Assembly (NCBI GenBank): GCA_020310875.1
Contig: CM035412.1
Span: 133,716,773 to 133,780,772 of the forward strand
Length of the DNA: 64,000 bases
Reading direction: 5' to 3'
From: Ceratopteris richardii
Taxonomy: Eukaryota > Streptophyta > Polypodiopsida > Polypodiales > Pteridaceae
The notes under the pieces are model-generated. The model saw nothing but the letters and a program-made list of their open reading frames with translations. It was not told the DNA's origin and did not search any database. A program made the translations under genes and the position numbers. Each line of letters begins with the position of its first letter. The first letter of the stretch is position 1. Positions 22,880 through 35,509 of the stretch are shown piece by piece.

Positions 22880-25800
22880 GATATGCATATGCATACATGC
22901 ATGAATGCACATGCATACATGCATGCATGCATGCATGCATATGCATTCATGTGCATACATGCATGCATATGCATACATGCATGCATGCATATGCATACAT
23001 GCATATGCATGCATGCATACATGCATACATGCATGCACACACATGCATACATGCATACATGCATGAATGCATATGCATACATGCATGCATGCATGCATAC
23101 ATGCATGCATGCATGCATACATGCATGAATGCACATGCATGCATATGCATTCATGCATGAATGCACATGCATACATGCATGAATGCATATGCATACATGC
23201 ATATGCATGCATGCATATGCATACATGCATGAATACACATGCATACATGCATGAATGCACATGCATACATGCATGCATGCATATGCATACATGCATGTGC
23301 ATGCATGCATATGCATACATGCATGTGCATGCATGCATATGCATACATGCATGTGCATGCATGCATATGCATACATGCATGCATGCATATGCATACATGC
23401 ATGTGCATGCATGCATATGCATACATGCATGAATTCACATGCATACATGCATGAATTCACATGCATACATGCATGAATGCATACATGCATGAATGCACAT
23501 GCATACATGCATGCATGCATACATGCCTACACACACATGCATACATGCATGAATGCACATGCATGCATGCATGCATACATGCATGAATGCACATCATGCA
23601 TATGCATTCATGCATTCATGCATATGCATACATGCATGCATGCATATGCATACATGCATGAATGCACATGCATACATGCATGAATGCACATGCATACATG
23701 CATGTGCATATGCATGAATGCACATGCATACATGCATGAATGCATATGCATACACGCATATGCATGCATGCATACACGCATATGCATGCATGCATACATG
23801 CATACATGCATGCACACACATGCATACATGCATGAATGCATATGCATACATGCATATATGCATATGCATGCATGCATGCATGCATGTATGCATATGCATG
23901 CATGCATCCATGTATGCATATGCATACATGCATATGCATATGCATACATGCATGCATATGCATGCATACATGCATACATGCATGCACACACATGCATACA
24001 TGCATGAATGCACATGCATACATGCATGAATGCACATGCATACATGCATATGCATGCATGCATACATGCATATGCATGCATGCATACATGCATATGCATG
24101 CATGCATACATGCATATGCATGCATGCATACATGCATACATGCATGCATACACATGCATACATGCATACATGCATGCATACATGCATGCATACACATGCA
24201 TACATGCATGCATACATGCATGCATACACATGCATACATGCATGAATGCACATGCGTACATGCATACATGCATGAATGCACATGCATAGATGCATGCATG
24301 CATATGCATGCATGTATGCATATGCATACATGCATGTGCATGCATGCATATGCATACATGCATGAATGCACATGCATACATGCATGAATGCACATGCATA
24401 CATGCATGAATGCACATGCATACATGCATGAATGCACATACATGCATGCATACATGCATGAATGCACATGCATGCATATGCATTCATGCATGAATGCACA
24501 TGCATACATGCATGAATGCATATGCATTCATGCATGAATGCACATGCATACATACATGCATACATGCATGCATACATGCATGCATGCATTCATGCATACA
24601 TGCATACATGCATGAATGCACATGCATGCATATGCATATATGCATGCATACACATGAATGCATATGCACACACATGCATACATGCATGAATGCACATGCA
24701 TACATGCATGAATGCACATGCATACATGCATGAATGCATATGCATACATGCATGTATGCATATGCATGCATGCATGTATGCATATGCATGCATGCAGCAT
24801 GTGCATGCATGCATATGCATACATGCATGAATGCACATGCATACATGCATGAATGCACATGCATACATGCATGCATATGCATTCATGCATGAATGCACAT
24901 GCATACATGCATGAATGCATATGCATTCATGCATGAATGCACATGCATACATACATGCATACATGCATGAATGCACATGCATGCATATGCATACATGCAT
25001 GCATATGCATACATGCTTTCATATGCATACATGCATGCATACACATCAATGCATATGCATACATGCATGCATGCATACATGCATGCATGCATACATGCAT
25101 GAATGCACATGCATGCATATGCATTCATGCATGAATGCACATGCATACATGCATGAATGCATATGCATACATGCTTGAATGCACATGCACATGCATATGC
25201 ATACATGCATGCATACACATGAATGCATATGCATACATGCATGCATATGCATACATGCATGCATATGCATACATGCATGCATATGCATACATGCATGAAT
25301 GCACATGCATACATGCATGAATGCACATGCATACATGCATGCATGCATGCATATGCATACATGCATGTGCATGCATGCATACATGAATGCATATGCATAC
25401 ATGAATGCATATGCATACATGAATGCATATGCATACATGAATGCATATGCATACATGCATGCATACACATGCATACATGCATGCATACACATGCATACAT
25501 GCATGCATACACATGCATACATGCATGCATACACATGCATCCATGCATACACATGCATACATGCATGAATGCACATGCACATGCATATGCATACATGCAT
25601 GCATACACGCATGCATATGTATACATGCATACATATGTAAGCAAGCATATGTACATGTATGTATACAAGCAAGCATATGCATAGAAGCATATACAAGGAA
25701 GCATATGTATATGTATATGTATGCACGTATACATATACAAGCATATGTATACGTGAATGCATATGTATACAAGCATATGTATACGTGAATGCATATGTAT

Positions 25801-25890
25801 ACAAGCATATGTATACATGAATGCATATGTATACAAGCATATGTATACATGAATGTATATGTATACAAGCTTAAGCATGCATATATATAC
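22880..25890. repeat. 3.0-kb ATGCAT/CATGCATG array of CACTA-2
   Basis: The array is made of permutations such as catgcatgaatgcacatgcata and catgcatgcatatgcata. CATGCATG and GCATATGC palindromes are extremely dense, and higher-order copies recur (for example 24000-24130 and 25380-25450). It degrades rightward into CATATGTATACAAG units from about 25600. It sits where CACTA-1 has its own array, just before the transposase exon. Open frames here in all six frames are repeat artefacts. Confidence 0.95.
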
Positions 25891-25914
25891 ATTGGATGAG
25901 ATGAGATCTTCATA

Positions 25915-26635
25915 TTGCATGAGATTGGATCTCCACGTACACCATGGGGTGCACGCGATCAGGATGAATCAAAGATATATCATATCTGTAATGGAGCTCC
26001 CGTTATGGATGCGGCGGGGAAGTCAATGTGGCAATGTATACGACAACTCTGCTCGATCGAATTCGGTCATTCAGTAATGTTAAAATGGACCGAACAGGAT
26101 AGAGACTCTAAAAATCATATCACACAATGCATATATGAGGAGTACCGGCCAGCACCTGGCAATCCAGTTGTGAGTTCCGATTGGATACAACATATAGCAC
26201 GTGAGGTGATGTCACATCGACGATCGGAAGCTCGCGATGCTTTCAAAGCAGGCTTACCAAAGCCTGTATGGCTAGACACCGAAGAATGGGAATCGATTCA
26301 GGATGAGCATCAACATACTCCTGATCGGTATCGACAACAAAGAGATGCGGCGGCCACTCGATTAGATACGGTTAGAACGTCGCATTTAGGTAGCGGCGGA
26401 TACGACAGTATGCGCTACCAATTTGTAAGTATGATGTTAATTATTGAAGTTGTTTGTGTTAAGTATATTATGTATATTCATCTAACATTTTGCATATTTA
26501 CTATAGGAGTTGGTAGTGGGTCGTCCTCCAACACGAGCAGAAGAATCGTATGGATATCGACATGGATTGACTGCACTGTTACAAGACATAGAGGGGCGCG
26601 GTGCAATCGTCTCATGGGAGAATATTCTTGATTAG
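25915..26635 (+). CDS. CACTA-2 transposase-associated protein, two exons
   Basis: Exons are about 25915-26424 and 26507-26635, with donor GTAAGT and acceptor CTATAG. The product contains CNGAPVMDAAGKSMW, GLPKPVWLDTEEWESIQDE, DRYRQQRDAAATRLD and GSGGYDSMRY, then after the intron ELVVGRPPTRAEESYGYRHG and ends IVSWENILD. This is a plant Transposase_24 (En/Spm) domain of about 210 residues. The frame is intact, and CACTA-1 carries the same two exons. The true N-terminus may lie in an upstream exon across the array. Confidence 0.75.
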
Positions 26636-27015
26636 GTAAAGTTATATCTTGGTTTCGTGTTTCTAGTTGTTGTTTATAAATGTCATGTTAATTGGTTTTA
26701 TTTATACATATGTTTTGTTGCAGGATTGTAGGTGTAAATATTTTGATCAATGCCACAATTTTGTATCACACTCCCATACGACAATCATGAACCATAATTT
26801 TGTATTCGATTCCTATATGGAAGTGTTTTGTCACATTGCCACAATTTTGTATTACACTCCTATGTGGCAATGATGTACCATAATTTTGTATTCGATTCCT
26901 ATATGTAAGTGCCATTTATGGAATATACGACTTTCTATACATGAATCATTGTTCGTTTTTGTTCATATAAGTTTATGTTTTGGTTGCCATTAGAGTACAT
27001 AACACATGTACTCAG

Positions 27016-27084
27016 TTGGGCAGAGTGTATTGTCTTTTGCTAAACAACATCATGCTGTAGCAAAAGACAACACACTCTGCCCAA
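27016..27084. repeat. Conserved inverted repeat (hairpin) near the right end of CACTA-2
   Basis: Arms TTGGGCAGAGTGTATTGTC and GACAACACACTCTGCCCAA, extended by TTTTGCTA and TAGCAAAA, pair over about 27 bases with a single visible mismatch. The loop is about 15 bases. The same structure is at 4111-4179 in CACTA-1. Confidence 0.9.
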
Positions 27085-27106
27085 AAATTTTTGTGCAGGT
27101 TTGGTC

Positions 27107-27362
27107 GTCGGTATACGCGTCGGTACATCCAGTATGGTCGTCGGTATATGCGCCGGTACACTCAGCTGGGACGTCGGTATAAGCGTCGGTATAACCGTCG
27201 GTATTTCCGACTACCGATGCTCATACCGACGTTTATACCGGCGCCATACCAGCGCTTTCTTTCCGATGCATACACCGACTGTAACACCGACGTCGCGCGC
27301 GATTTCACGCTCGTTCATTTGCCTCGGTAGCAACCTCGGTATACCCTCGATATGTTGTAGTG
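27107..27362. repeat. Right subterminal repeats and terminal repeat of CACTA-2
   Basis: Repeated GTCGGTAT units (for example cgtcggtataagcgtcgg) flip to ATACCGACG from about 27210, mirroring the left end. The terminal repeat is 27349-27362. Confidence 0.85.
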
Positions 27363-28396
27363 GGAGTGACAGATTGCAATGCTTTAGTGGGACACCTATT
27401 AAGTACATATGCTACAAACATAACAAGCTCAAGCCAGAAAGTATGCAGTAAAGCCTGACTTCTGACCATACACCTCACCATCTCCATGAGTGACATGTTC
27501 TTTCATTCAACAACTCCATTTTGTTGAGGTGTATACAACATTGTACACTAATGTTTTATCCCACGTTTAGTTAGAAATGCATTAAAATTAGAAGACATAT
27601 ATTCCCCCCCTCAATGAGAACAAAGGGTACCCATTTTACATGCTGATAGATTTTTAGCCAAAACCAGAAACTTTTTGAAGCACATAAACACTTCCGACTT
27701 TTCTTTCAATGGATATACCCATGCATGTCTGGTAAAACCATCAATGAAATTCATGAAGTAAAGATAGCTCCTAAAGGAAGGTGTCTACATAGGGCCACAA
27801 ACATCACTATGTACAAGATGCAATTTCTGCGTAGCTCAAACTGAACCATCTTTTGTGAAGGAGGAACGTTGCATTTTGCCCAAAATACAACCTTCATAGA
27901 CATGTATACCAAGTGCCTCAAGTTTGGGCAAAGAGGATACCATTTCAGATTTTTGTCGGCGTAGCAAGCTAGCAAAATTCAAATGACCAAAGTGTGCATG
28001 CCAAAGTTTTGCATCTGACATAGCCTGAGAATCATGTACTCCACAAGATGAATCATTCACAGACTTTTCATAGAGTGTGAGCTTACAAAAATCACAACAT
28101 AAAATGCAAGAAGCAATAATGACACTACCATTTGATAGATCATGAAATGTACATTTGTCATCAACAAATTTCATAGCCAAGCCAATCTTCGCTAAGGTTG
28201 GAATTGATAACAAATTCTTCTTGATCCCTTGAACAAATAAAGCATATGACAATGTAAAAGAACTTCCATCAACAATAGCTAGAATTATCTTACCAACTCG
28301 CATGATAGGATAAGAGGAGTTGTTGGTGCACGTGATATTATTCCCTGTAGGGGAAGGCTCGAGTGAAGTGAAGAAACTATGCTCCAAGGTAATATG
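27363..28396 (-). pseudogene. Copia E integrase core and GAG-pre-integrase
   Basis: The minus strand gives a GAG-pre-integrase region (LLSIPTLAKIGLAMKF, KLWHAHFGHLNFASLLRR) from 28387, then an integrase fragment ending LHTFWLELVMFVAYVLNRC next to the CACTA-2 insertion. Copia D interrupts the frame at 28396/28397. The five bases before D are ATATG, its expected target duplication; the partner copy is off-window. Confidence 0.85.
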
Positions 28397-29395
28397 TGCT
28401 GGAGACCTTTAATTCTACAAATGTCTGATCTATCTTGACTTAAGAACTGCTCTATATCAAGAATAAACCAAACTTTACACAAACTTTATATTATCTTCCA
28501 TATATGTTAAGAAATACTTCTCTATATGAAGTTTTCTTCATCTTCAAGAATCTGCTTTAGAAATAGACTTCAATCTCTGCATATGACTTTGATTTTAATC
28601 ATTCAAAAGATACTCACATGTTCATACTCCCTTTGTGCAATCACAATGACCATTATTTCTTCAAAAGAACTATTAAATTCCTAATATGATCACTTTGATC
28701 AAACCTATGTTAGAAACTACCTTCCAGAAATGATGAGTTTGACATGGTCAACTTCTTAAGTTGATTTCTCTGAGAATCTAGCCCATTTTGCTAAATGCTT
28801 TTGAACAAAGCTTCCTTACCTTCTAACTTATATTTTGAATGCTCAAACATAAAAAATTTTACATTGAGCACTGAGATCCAAGCAAATCTTTAAGCAGCAA
28901 AATGCGTGATTTTGAGAACTTCACTTGCAGACTTCTCCATATGAATGTTCCTACTTGTCATACACACAACTTGAAGCGAACTAGATCATCAAACTTTGGT
29001 CATAGCTTGACTAGCTTATGAATTAGATGTGTACAAAATATTTCTTGATCCACATGATTAGGCTGAGAGAATTCTAGGAAAGAAAAGTCGCTAACTCACG
29101 AGAAAACTCTCTACTCATCTATCCCTTGAACAACTTGAAATCTATTGACTTAGTTTTCATCTATTCTTTATCTCTCTCCTATCTCACGACTATTCATGAG
29201 CTTATATATACTTGTGACTATAAACTCGTCACTACATCAAGTATTTTTGAAATATTTTTCCAAAGCTATTATACATAAATGTACAAAACATTTCTTCCTG
29301 ATTCTTTACTTGACTTCATGGTTTGAGCTTGAGTCTTTCCTTCTTCATTCTTAATCTTCATGTAATCATCAATGGATGATTGTCTTGCTCCAACA
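28397..29395 (-). repeat. 3' LTR of Copia D (999 bp) and polypurine tract
   Basis: It begins TGCTGGAG and ends CTCCAACA on the plus strand, an imperfect inverted pair. The adjoining ACTCCCCCTCAATC (29396-29409) is the polypurine tract on the minus strand. Confidence 0.9.
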
Positions 29396-29424
29396 ACTCC
29401 CCCTCAATCATCAATTGTGATTAT

Positions 29425-30864
29425 CTACACCTTCTTTATACCTGCCATCTCTTTAAACCTTTGTAACTTTGGTCCATCCAAACTTTTTGTCAGCATATTT
29501 GCTACTTGTTCTTTTGTTGGTGTATACATGACTTCAATTTCTTTGTCAAGTACCTTTTCTCTCAAGAAATGATACTGAATCTCTATATGTTTAATCCTAG
29601 CATGAAAAACAAGATTAGCTACCAAATATAATGAACTCATGTTGTCTCCAAAAATGATTGGAACACTCTGATCAATTCCTAAACTTTTTAATAAAGTCTT
29701 CAACCAAATTACTTTCTTTGTAGATTCCAACATTCCTTTGTATTCAGCTTCTATAGATGATAATGAAACTGTATGTTGCTTCTTTGAGCACTAAGAAATT
29801 AGCTTATCTCCAACATAACATAGATAACCATGAGTGGATCTTCTATCATCTAAATTACCTGCCCAATCTGCATCACTAAACACTTTGAGCCTAGTATCAA
29901 AAGTGAATCCATAATACAAACGTGCATTCAGAGTTGTATTGAATGAGTTTGCTTTGGGCAATGCATAAATTGAGATAAGACACCAACTGCATATGAAAGA
30001 TCTAGTCTTGTCAAAGTAGCATAGATTAAGCTACCTACCAAACTCTGATATGTCTTCATGTCTTTGAACTCTTCTCCTCCATACCTGCTTAGTTTATGAT
30101 TAACCTCCAATGGCATGGTTGAGGGCTTACAATTCTCCATATTAAACTTCATTAGAAGATTTTTCAAATACCTTTCTTGTGTAACATACACTCCATGTTG
30201 TGTATGTAATCTCCATCCCTAGGAAATAAGACAAATTTCCCAAATCACTTATCTTAAACTCATTTTCCATATGCTTCTTTAGCTCCTTGATTCCTTGAGC
30301 ATCTATACCTGTGACAATAATGTCATCAAGATAAATACATACATAAATATATCTATCTTCATTTGCTTTCACTAGCAAACTACTAGCTGCCTTGGAAGCT
30401 TGATATCCAAGTTCATTCAAGAACTTGACCAATCAGTAATTCCATGCTCTTGGAGCTTGTTTTAGAACATACAGAGCTCTCTTAAGCTTACAGACATAAT
30501 CTAATTCATTTGACTCTTTAAAACCCTCTGGTTGCTCCATGTATACTTCATTTGCAATATATCCATTTAGAAATGCATTCTTTACATCTAATTGAGAAAG
30601 TTTCCAACCTTTACATGTAGCAATAGCAATTATAGTTCTGATTGTAGACATCTTGGATACTTGACTAAAGGTTTCATTGTAGTCCACTCCATGTGTTTGG
30701 GCATATCCTTTGACCACAAGTCTAGCCTTGTATCTAGAGACTTTTCCATCTGCAAACCTCTTTGTCTTGTACACCCACTTACATCCAATCACCTTATGAT
30801 TCTTTGGCCTTGGCACCAATTCCCATGTCTCATTCTCAAGTAGAGCATCACGCTCTTCTTGCAT
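29425..30864 (-). pseudogene. Copia D reverse transcriptase and RNase H (broken)
   Basis: The minus strand begins MQEERDALLENETWELVPRP, then KWVYKTKRFADGKV, LDVKNAFLNG and the catalytic YLDDIIVTG (about 30320). It ends in RNase H with YTPTKEQVANMLTKSL. The frame is cut by stops and shifts at about 30433, 30190 and 29750. The copia YVDD is YLDD here, an accepted variant. Confidence 0.9.
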
Positions 30865-30888
30865 TGCTTTTTCCCAATTTTCCTTTCC

Positions 30889-31990
30889 TTAAGCTTCATC
30901 ATATGTGGATGGATCTTCATCTGTCTTCACAATGTCAGCATAATCTTTGGTTGTCAAGAAAGAGGTATCATAGCTATACCTGATAGGTTGTTTTCTATCT
31001 CTTGATGATCTTCTAATTTCTGCACTTCTTGAAGTTTCTCCTTCATTTTGTTCTCCATCAAACCTTGGTCTATCTTCATAATTGTCCTGCATTTCATTTC
31101 TACAAACATCATCATTAATATCTTCTTCATATACCTTCATCTTTGACTTCCCTTTCCTTTTGATTTCTTCAAGATCTGTACATACATTATCTGATCCTGT
31201 AAACCATGTGCTTTGCTCATCAAATGTAACATCTCTTGAAACAAGAAATTGTTTTGTGGATGGATTCCACAACCTATATCCCATTTGTTTATCATCATAC
31301 CCAATGAACATATATTTTTCTGCTTTAGGTTCTACCTTATGTCTCAATTGAGATGGAACATAAGCATATTCCAAACATCCAAATATTTTGTAGTGATCAA
31401 GAGTAGGTTTCTTACCCAACCATGCTTCATAAGGAGTCCTTCCCTCCAAAGATTTGCAAGGCAATTTATTCACAAGACAAGTTGTAGTATTAATTTCTTC
31501 TGCCCACATATAATTAGGACATCTTTTTTCCTTCATCATTCATCTTGCAAACTCTACAAGAGTTCTATTTCATCTTTCTGCAACTCCATTTTGTTGTGGG
31601 GAGTACCTGCAAATCACTTCTCTTTTGATACGTGCATTCCACATATAATCATCAAATTCTTTAGAAAAATATTCTTCCCCTCCATCTGATCTCAATCTCT
31701 TGAGATTTTGTCCTCTAATTCTTTCCGCATAGGCATGATAGTGTTTAAATGTCTCAAACATTTTAGATTTATCCTTGATCACGTATAGAGCAATCCATCT
31801 GGTTGCATCATCATCATCAACAAATAGCACATAATACCTTGATACATTTATGCTATAGTCCTTTGAAGGACCCCACACATCTGTATGAACCAATTCAAGC
31901 ATATTTGAATACCTGTATCCTTGCTTATTGTATGATTTCCTATGAGCTTTACCTAACTAGCAAGCGTCACATTTGTATATCATATGTTGA
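30889..31990 (-). pseudogene. Copia D integrase (broken)
   Basis: Motifs in order: MLELVHTDVWGPSKD with the first catalytic Asp, LKRLRSDGGEEYF with the second, YSPQQNGVAER with the catalytic Glu, then TPYEAWLGKKPTLDHYKIFGC and VTFDEQ. Stops at 31570-31572 and just beyond separate the core from the C-terminal part. A Ser/Glu-rich linker leads to reverse transcriptase. Confidence 0.9.
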
Positions 31991-32053
31991 CCTTCAATAT
32001 TTGGTAGACGAAGCAGTGCACCATTCTTTGTCATTTCTTTAATTCCCCTTTCA

Positions 32054-33466
32054 TTAAAATGTCCTAACCTCGTGCCATAGATCCAATTCAGACATCTTTT
32101 GGCTTCTATAAGTAAACAATGTATGTCCCACATTACCTTGGACTTTGAGGGTGAATAATCTTCCTTCCTTTTTCCCTTTTACAATACTTCTATATCCTTG
32201 ACTTGGATCTTCAACATAAACACCATCACTTGTAAATTTGACTTCATATCCCTTCTCAACAATTCGCCCTACAGTTATTAAATTTTTAGGGATTGTTGGA
32301 ACATAAAGTACCTTGCTTAGGAGTGTATTTCCACTCCTTGTCTTCGCTGATCCAATGCTCTCAACTTTGTGTTTGGTGTTATCTCCTGTTTGAACTGTAT
32401 GTCCATTCACTTTAACTTCCATATCTATCATTAAAGAAATATTGCCACTCAAATGATTACTACATCCTGAGTCAATATAAAACACCATTTGATCTTCATT
32501 GATTACTTCATGAGTTCCATTCAGGATAAGATTCAAGTCTTCCTTCTGATCTGAAGCATAATTGTAATATGTGTTGTTATAGGATTTAGGTTGAAAGCTT
32601 CTTCCTCCTCCTCTAGCATATGAGAATCTACCACCTCTTCCTCTGAAGTTACCTCTTTGATTTCTACCTCCTCTTCCTCTAGGACTGAAATTCTGATTAT
32701 GACTTCCACCATTTTGATTATTGTACCAACAATCATTTGCCAAGTGATTTGTTCTACCACAAATCCAACAAGCTTTAGTATTATCTTTGTTCTTACCTCC
32801 TTTTTCTTTACCTCTGAAATTCATCTTCCGTTTCATGAAGTTTACTTGATTTGAAGATCCTTTTTCATCATTTGTCTGCTTGCCTTTAGCATTCTTCTTC
32901 TTATCCTTTGAATACATTGCTTGAATTGAACCTCTATCATTCTCTCCTTTAATGTCTTGCTTAAATGTTAGCATATTTCCTAACAATTGATTAAGATCAT
33001 GAGTAAAATGATCTAATGATAGTTCTGTAGACAATATGAAAGGTTTCCACTTCTCATCTCCTCTTAGACCTGTAAGTATTTGCCTTACCAACTTGTCTTC
33101 TTCAATTTCTTCATCTACTACTCCCAAACTATTTGCAATGTCCTTCATCTTTGTAGCATAGTCAGAAATCGATTGAGAACCTTTCTTCTTGAATGTTGTA
33201 AATTCAGCCCATAGTGAAGCCTTCCTTGATTTGGTTGTGTTTTGAAAATGTTCTTCACAAACAATCCATATATCTGCTGCACTTTCTAATCCTCTAATGT
33301 GTGGTAGAAGATAATCATTTACAGCCATGTAAATGATGCTCCTAGCTTGAGCATCTCTCTTCATCCAATTCTTCAATTCTACGATTTCTTCTTTTGTTGG
33401 AACACTTGGATCCTTAAACTCAGGCTTTTCTTCTCCTGTAATAAATGATATCAAATCTTTGATCAT
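32054..33466 (-). pseudogene. Copia D gag and protease (frameshifted near the end)
   Basis: The 470-codon frame holds a copia gag (DYLLPHIRGLESAADIW, KMKDIANSLG), a zinc knuckle CWICGRTNHLANDCW, an Arg/Gly-rich stretch and the retropepsin motif FYIDSGCSNHLSGN. It ends LDLWHEVRTF, where related elements read WHxRLGH, so a one-base frameshift near 32070 cuts off the integrase zinc finger. The start MIKDL is not certain, since the usual gag N-terminus lies slightly upstream. Confidence 0.9.
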
Positions 33467-33656
33467 GAGATTTATGGTGATATAATGTACCTTTGATATG
33501 ATGCTTTAATCCCTCTTAATCCTTTGAACTCGTGCTTTGTTCTTCTTCAGGTATTCTTCCAAAGTTTACTCTTTGCTCCCTCAATTCACAAGATCTTTGA
33601 TATCTGCAACACTTGAGATTCTCCTTGCTTCTTCTTCATCTTGATTTTATCTTTTA

Positions 33657-33668
33657 CCTCTGATACCA
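33657..33668 (-). other. Primer-binding site of Copia D (initiator tRNA-Met type)
   Basis: The minus strand reads TGGTATCAGAGG, the standard plant copia site, one base from the LTR that begins at 33670. Confidence 0.9.
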
Positions 33669-33669
33669 C

Positions 33670-34471
33670 TGCTGGAGACCTTTAATTCTCCAAATGTCTG
33701 ATCTATCTTGACTTAAGAACTCCTCCACATCAAGAATAAACCAAACTTTACACAAAATTTATATTGTCTTCCATATATGTTAACAATACTTCTTTGTATG
33801 AAGTTTTCTTAATCTTCAAGAATTTGCTTCAGAAATAGAATTCAATCTCTACATACGACTTTGATTTTAATCATTCAAATGATATTCACATGTTCATACT
33901 CCCTTTGCACAATCACAATGACCATTAGTTCTTCAAAATATCTATTAAATTCCTAATTTGATCACTTAGATCAAACTTGTGTCAGAAACTGCCTTCTACA
34001 AATGATGACTTTGACATGGTCAACTTCTTAAGTTGATTTCTCTCAGAACCTAACCTATTTTGCTAAATGCTTTTGAAACAATCTTCCTTACCTTCTAACT
34101 TAGATTTTGAATGCTCAAACATAAAAAATTTACACTGAGCACTGAGATCCAAGCAAATCTTTAAGCAACAAAATGCACGATTTTGAGAACTTTACTTGCA
34201 GACTTCTACATATGAATGATCCTACTTGTCATACACACAACTTGAAGAGAATTAGATCATCAAACTTTGGTCATAGCTTGATTATCTTCTGAATTACATG
34301 TGTACAAAAGTTTTCCTGATCCACATGACCACGCTCAGAGAATTCTTGGAAAGTCCAGTCGCTAACTCAAGAGAAAAATCTCTACTCATCTATCTCTTGA
34401 ACAACTTGAAATCTATTGACTTCTTTTTCATCTATTCTTCATCTCTCTCTTATCTCACGACTATTCATGAG
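33670..34471 (-). repeat. 5' LTR of Copia D, interrupted
   Basis: It aligns with 28397-29200 of the other LTR and is cut after TATTCATGAG by Copia C. In the intact LTR about 190 more bases follow that point. Confidence 0.9.
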
Positions 34472-35509
34472 TGTTGGTGTAAATTGCAAGCCTACACATT
34501 TGGCTCAAAGGATGCATTGAAGTTTATACATACATGAAGAAGCATAGCAACATATGCTAGTGGATAATCACCACTTTACCTCATTGTAAAAGTCAGATTC
34601 ACTTGGAATCTTTTGTAATCACCTACCAAAGTGAGTCATGGAAAAAGTAGCTTATTTGATTGAAGGAATATCTCCAAGAATTTAGGAGCTTGATCATAGG
34701 GAGCCAAAAATTTGAATTTGAATTTAAATTTTTACCCATCTCTTGTAGAAGTTGTCATGAAAAGTCGCGGGTTAGAGAGATCATTCCCGAGCCTCATTCT
34801 ACTGATTTCTGAGTGTGTGTGAGGTCTACATTCTAGCCCACACCTCTCTATACCATTAGGCAATGTTGTTCATGCCAATGGGATTGTATACAAGTGTTTA
34901 TTAATAGATATATTTACATCATTCATCTCTGAGTTCTCTGTTAGTCTACCCAAAAGTCTGTCAACTTGTCAAGGGCATATCTCGGTCAATTCTTCACCAA
35001 ATTCAGTGATTCAAAGCTTGTTGGATTCAGCGTGAAGTAATCTACATGCTGTCAAAGTTTGAAGACATTCTATTTAGCCATTTTGGAGAATCTGCATCGA
35101 GGTGAACTCTGGTTATTTTCTGCTACAGTCCTAAAAAGTCGGGGGTATAGCTAAACTTGCTAAATTGATTTCTCTTAGCATAGTTTATCTTTTTACATCA
35201 TTCCACTTGAAAATGGTAGCTTACTAAGCTAATTAAATACCCCTAGAAGGAATTTTATCAACTTCTACTGTGATGGTCACACTGAGCAAAACATTCAGCA
35301 GGTGTCAAGACATAAATAGAAGGTTTTCTTGAGTTAGTGAACTTCAAAGTTATCTGTTTTGGTTCAATCATTACACACATCACTTCCAAAGGACATAAGA
35401 CATTTTCTGGGGTTATTGGAAAGCTAAGAAGGTCTACTTATCAACTCTAAAGCAAAAGAGGGCTGGTACAAAGCAGGTTTAGCAGTACCTACTCAGTCTC
35501 TTGGAGCAT
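34472..35509 (+). repeat. 5' LTR of Copia C, main part
   Basis: It starts TGTTGGTG. The last 19 bases of the LTR lie at 44432-44450, on the far side of gypsy B and its AGCAT duplication. No second copy of this LTR is in the window. Confidence 0.85.

Larger units (their letters stand above)
22083..27362 (+). mobile_element. CACTA (En/Spm) element 2, complete ends, TSD GGA
   Basis: The left end CACTACAACATATC (22083) and right end GATATGTTGTAGTG (to 27362) are perfect 14-bp terminal inverted repeats. GGA is duplicated at 22080-22082 and 27363-27365, the 3-bp duplication expected for CACTA elements. Joining the flanks restores an SVTPYEL integrase frame in Copia E. The 5.3-kb element carries subterminal repeats at both ends, CT and GA microsatellites, a 3.0-kb ATGCAT array and a two-exon Transposase_24-type gene, but no catalytic TNP2 gene, so it is probably non-autonomous. 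Confidence 0.95.
19693..28396 (-). mobile_element. Ty1/copia element E (outermost of the nested stack, decayed)
   Basis: Minus-strand copia with its 3' LTR at the left, then polypurine tract, RNase H, reverse transcriptase, integrase and GAG-pre-integrase going right. It is interrupted by CACTA-2 (22083-27362) within integrase and by Copia D from 28397. The rest, including its 5' LTR, must lie to the right of the nested stack, beyond the window. Many stops show it is old. Confidence 0.85.
28397..34471 (-). mobile_element. Ty1/copia element D, decayed, 5' LTR split by Copia C
   Basis: Minus-strand element with its 3' LTR at 28397-29395, polypurine tract, RNase H, reverse transcriptase, integrase, protease and gag, primer-binding site, and the first 802 bases of its second LTR at 33670-34471. 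At 34471 Copia C begins (TGTTGG), with ATGAG as the putative duplication. The remaining end of the second LTR must lie beyond the window. The two LTRs differ at many positions and the genes carry several stops, so D is older than A, B and C. Confidence 0.92.

Noticed and set aside
22675..25920. Dozens of overlapping open frames over the CACTA-2 array
   Set aside because: Same cause: simple repeats without stops. No frame shows non-repetitive protein sequence until the transposase exon at 25915.
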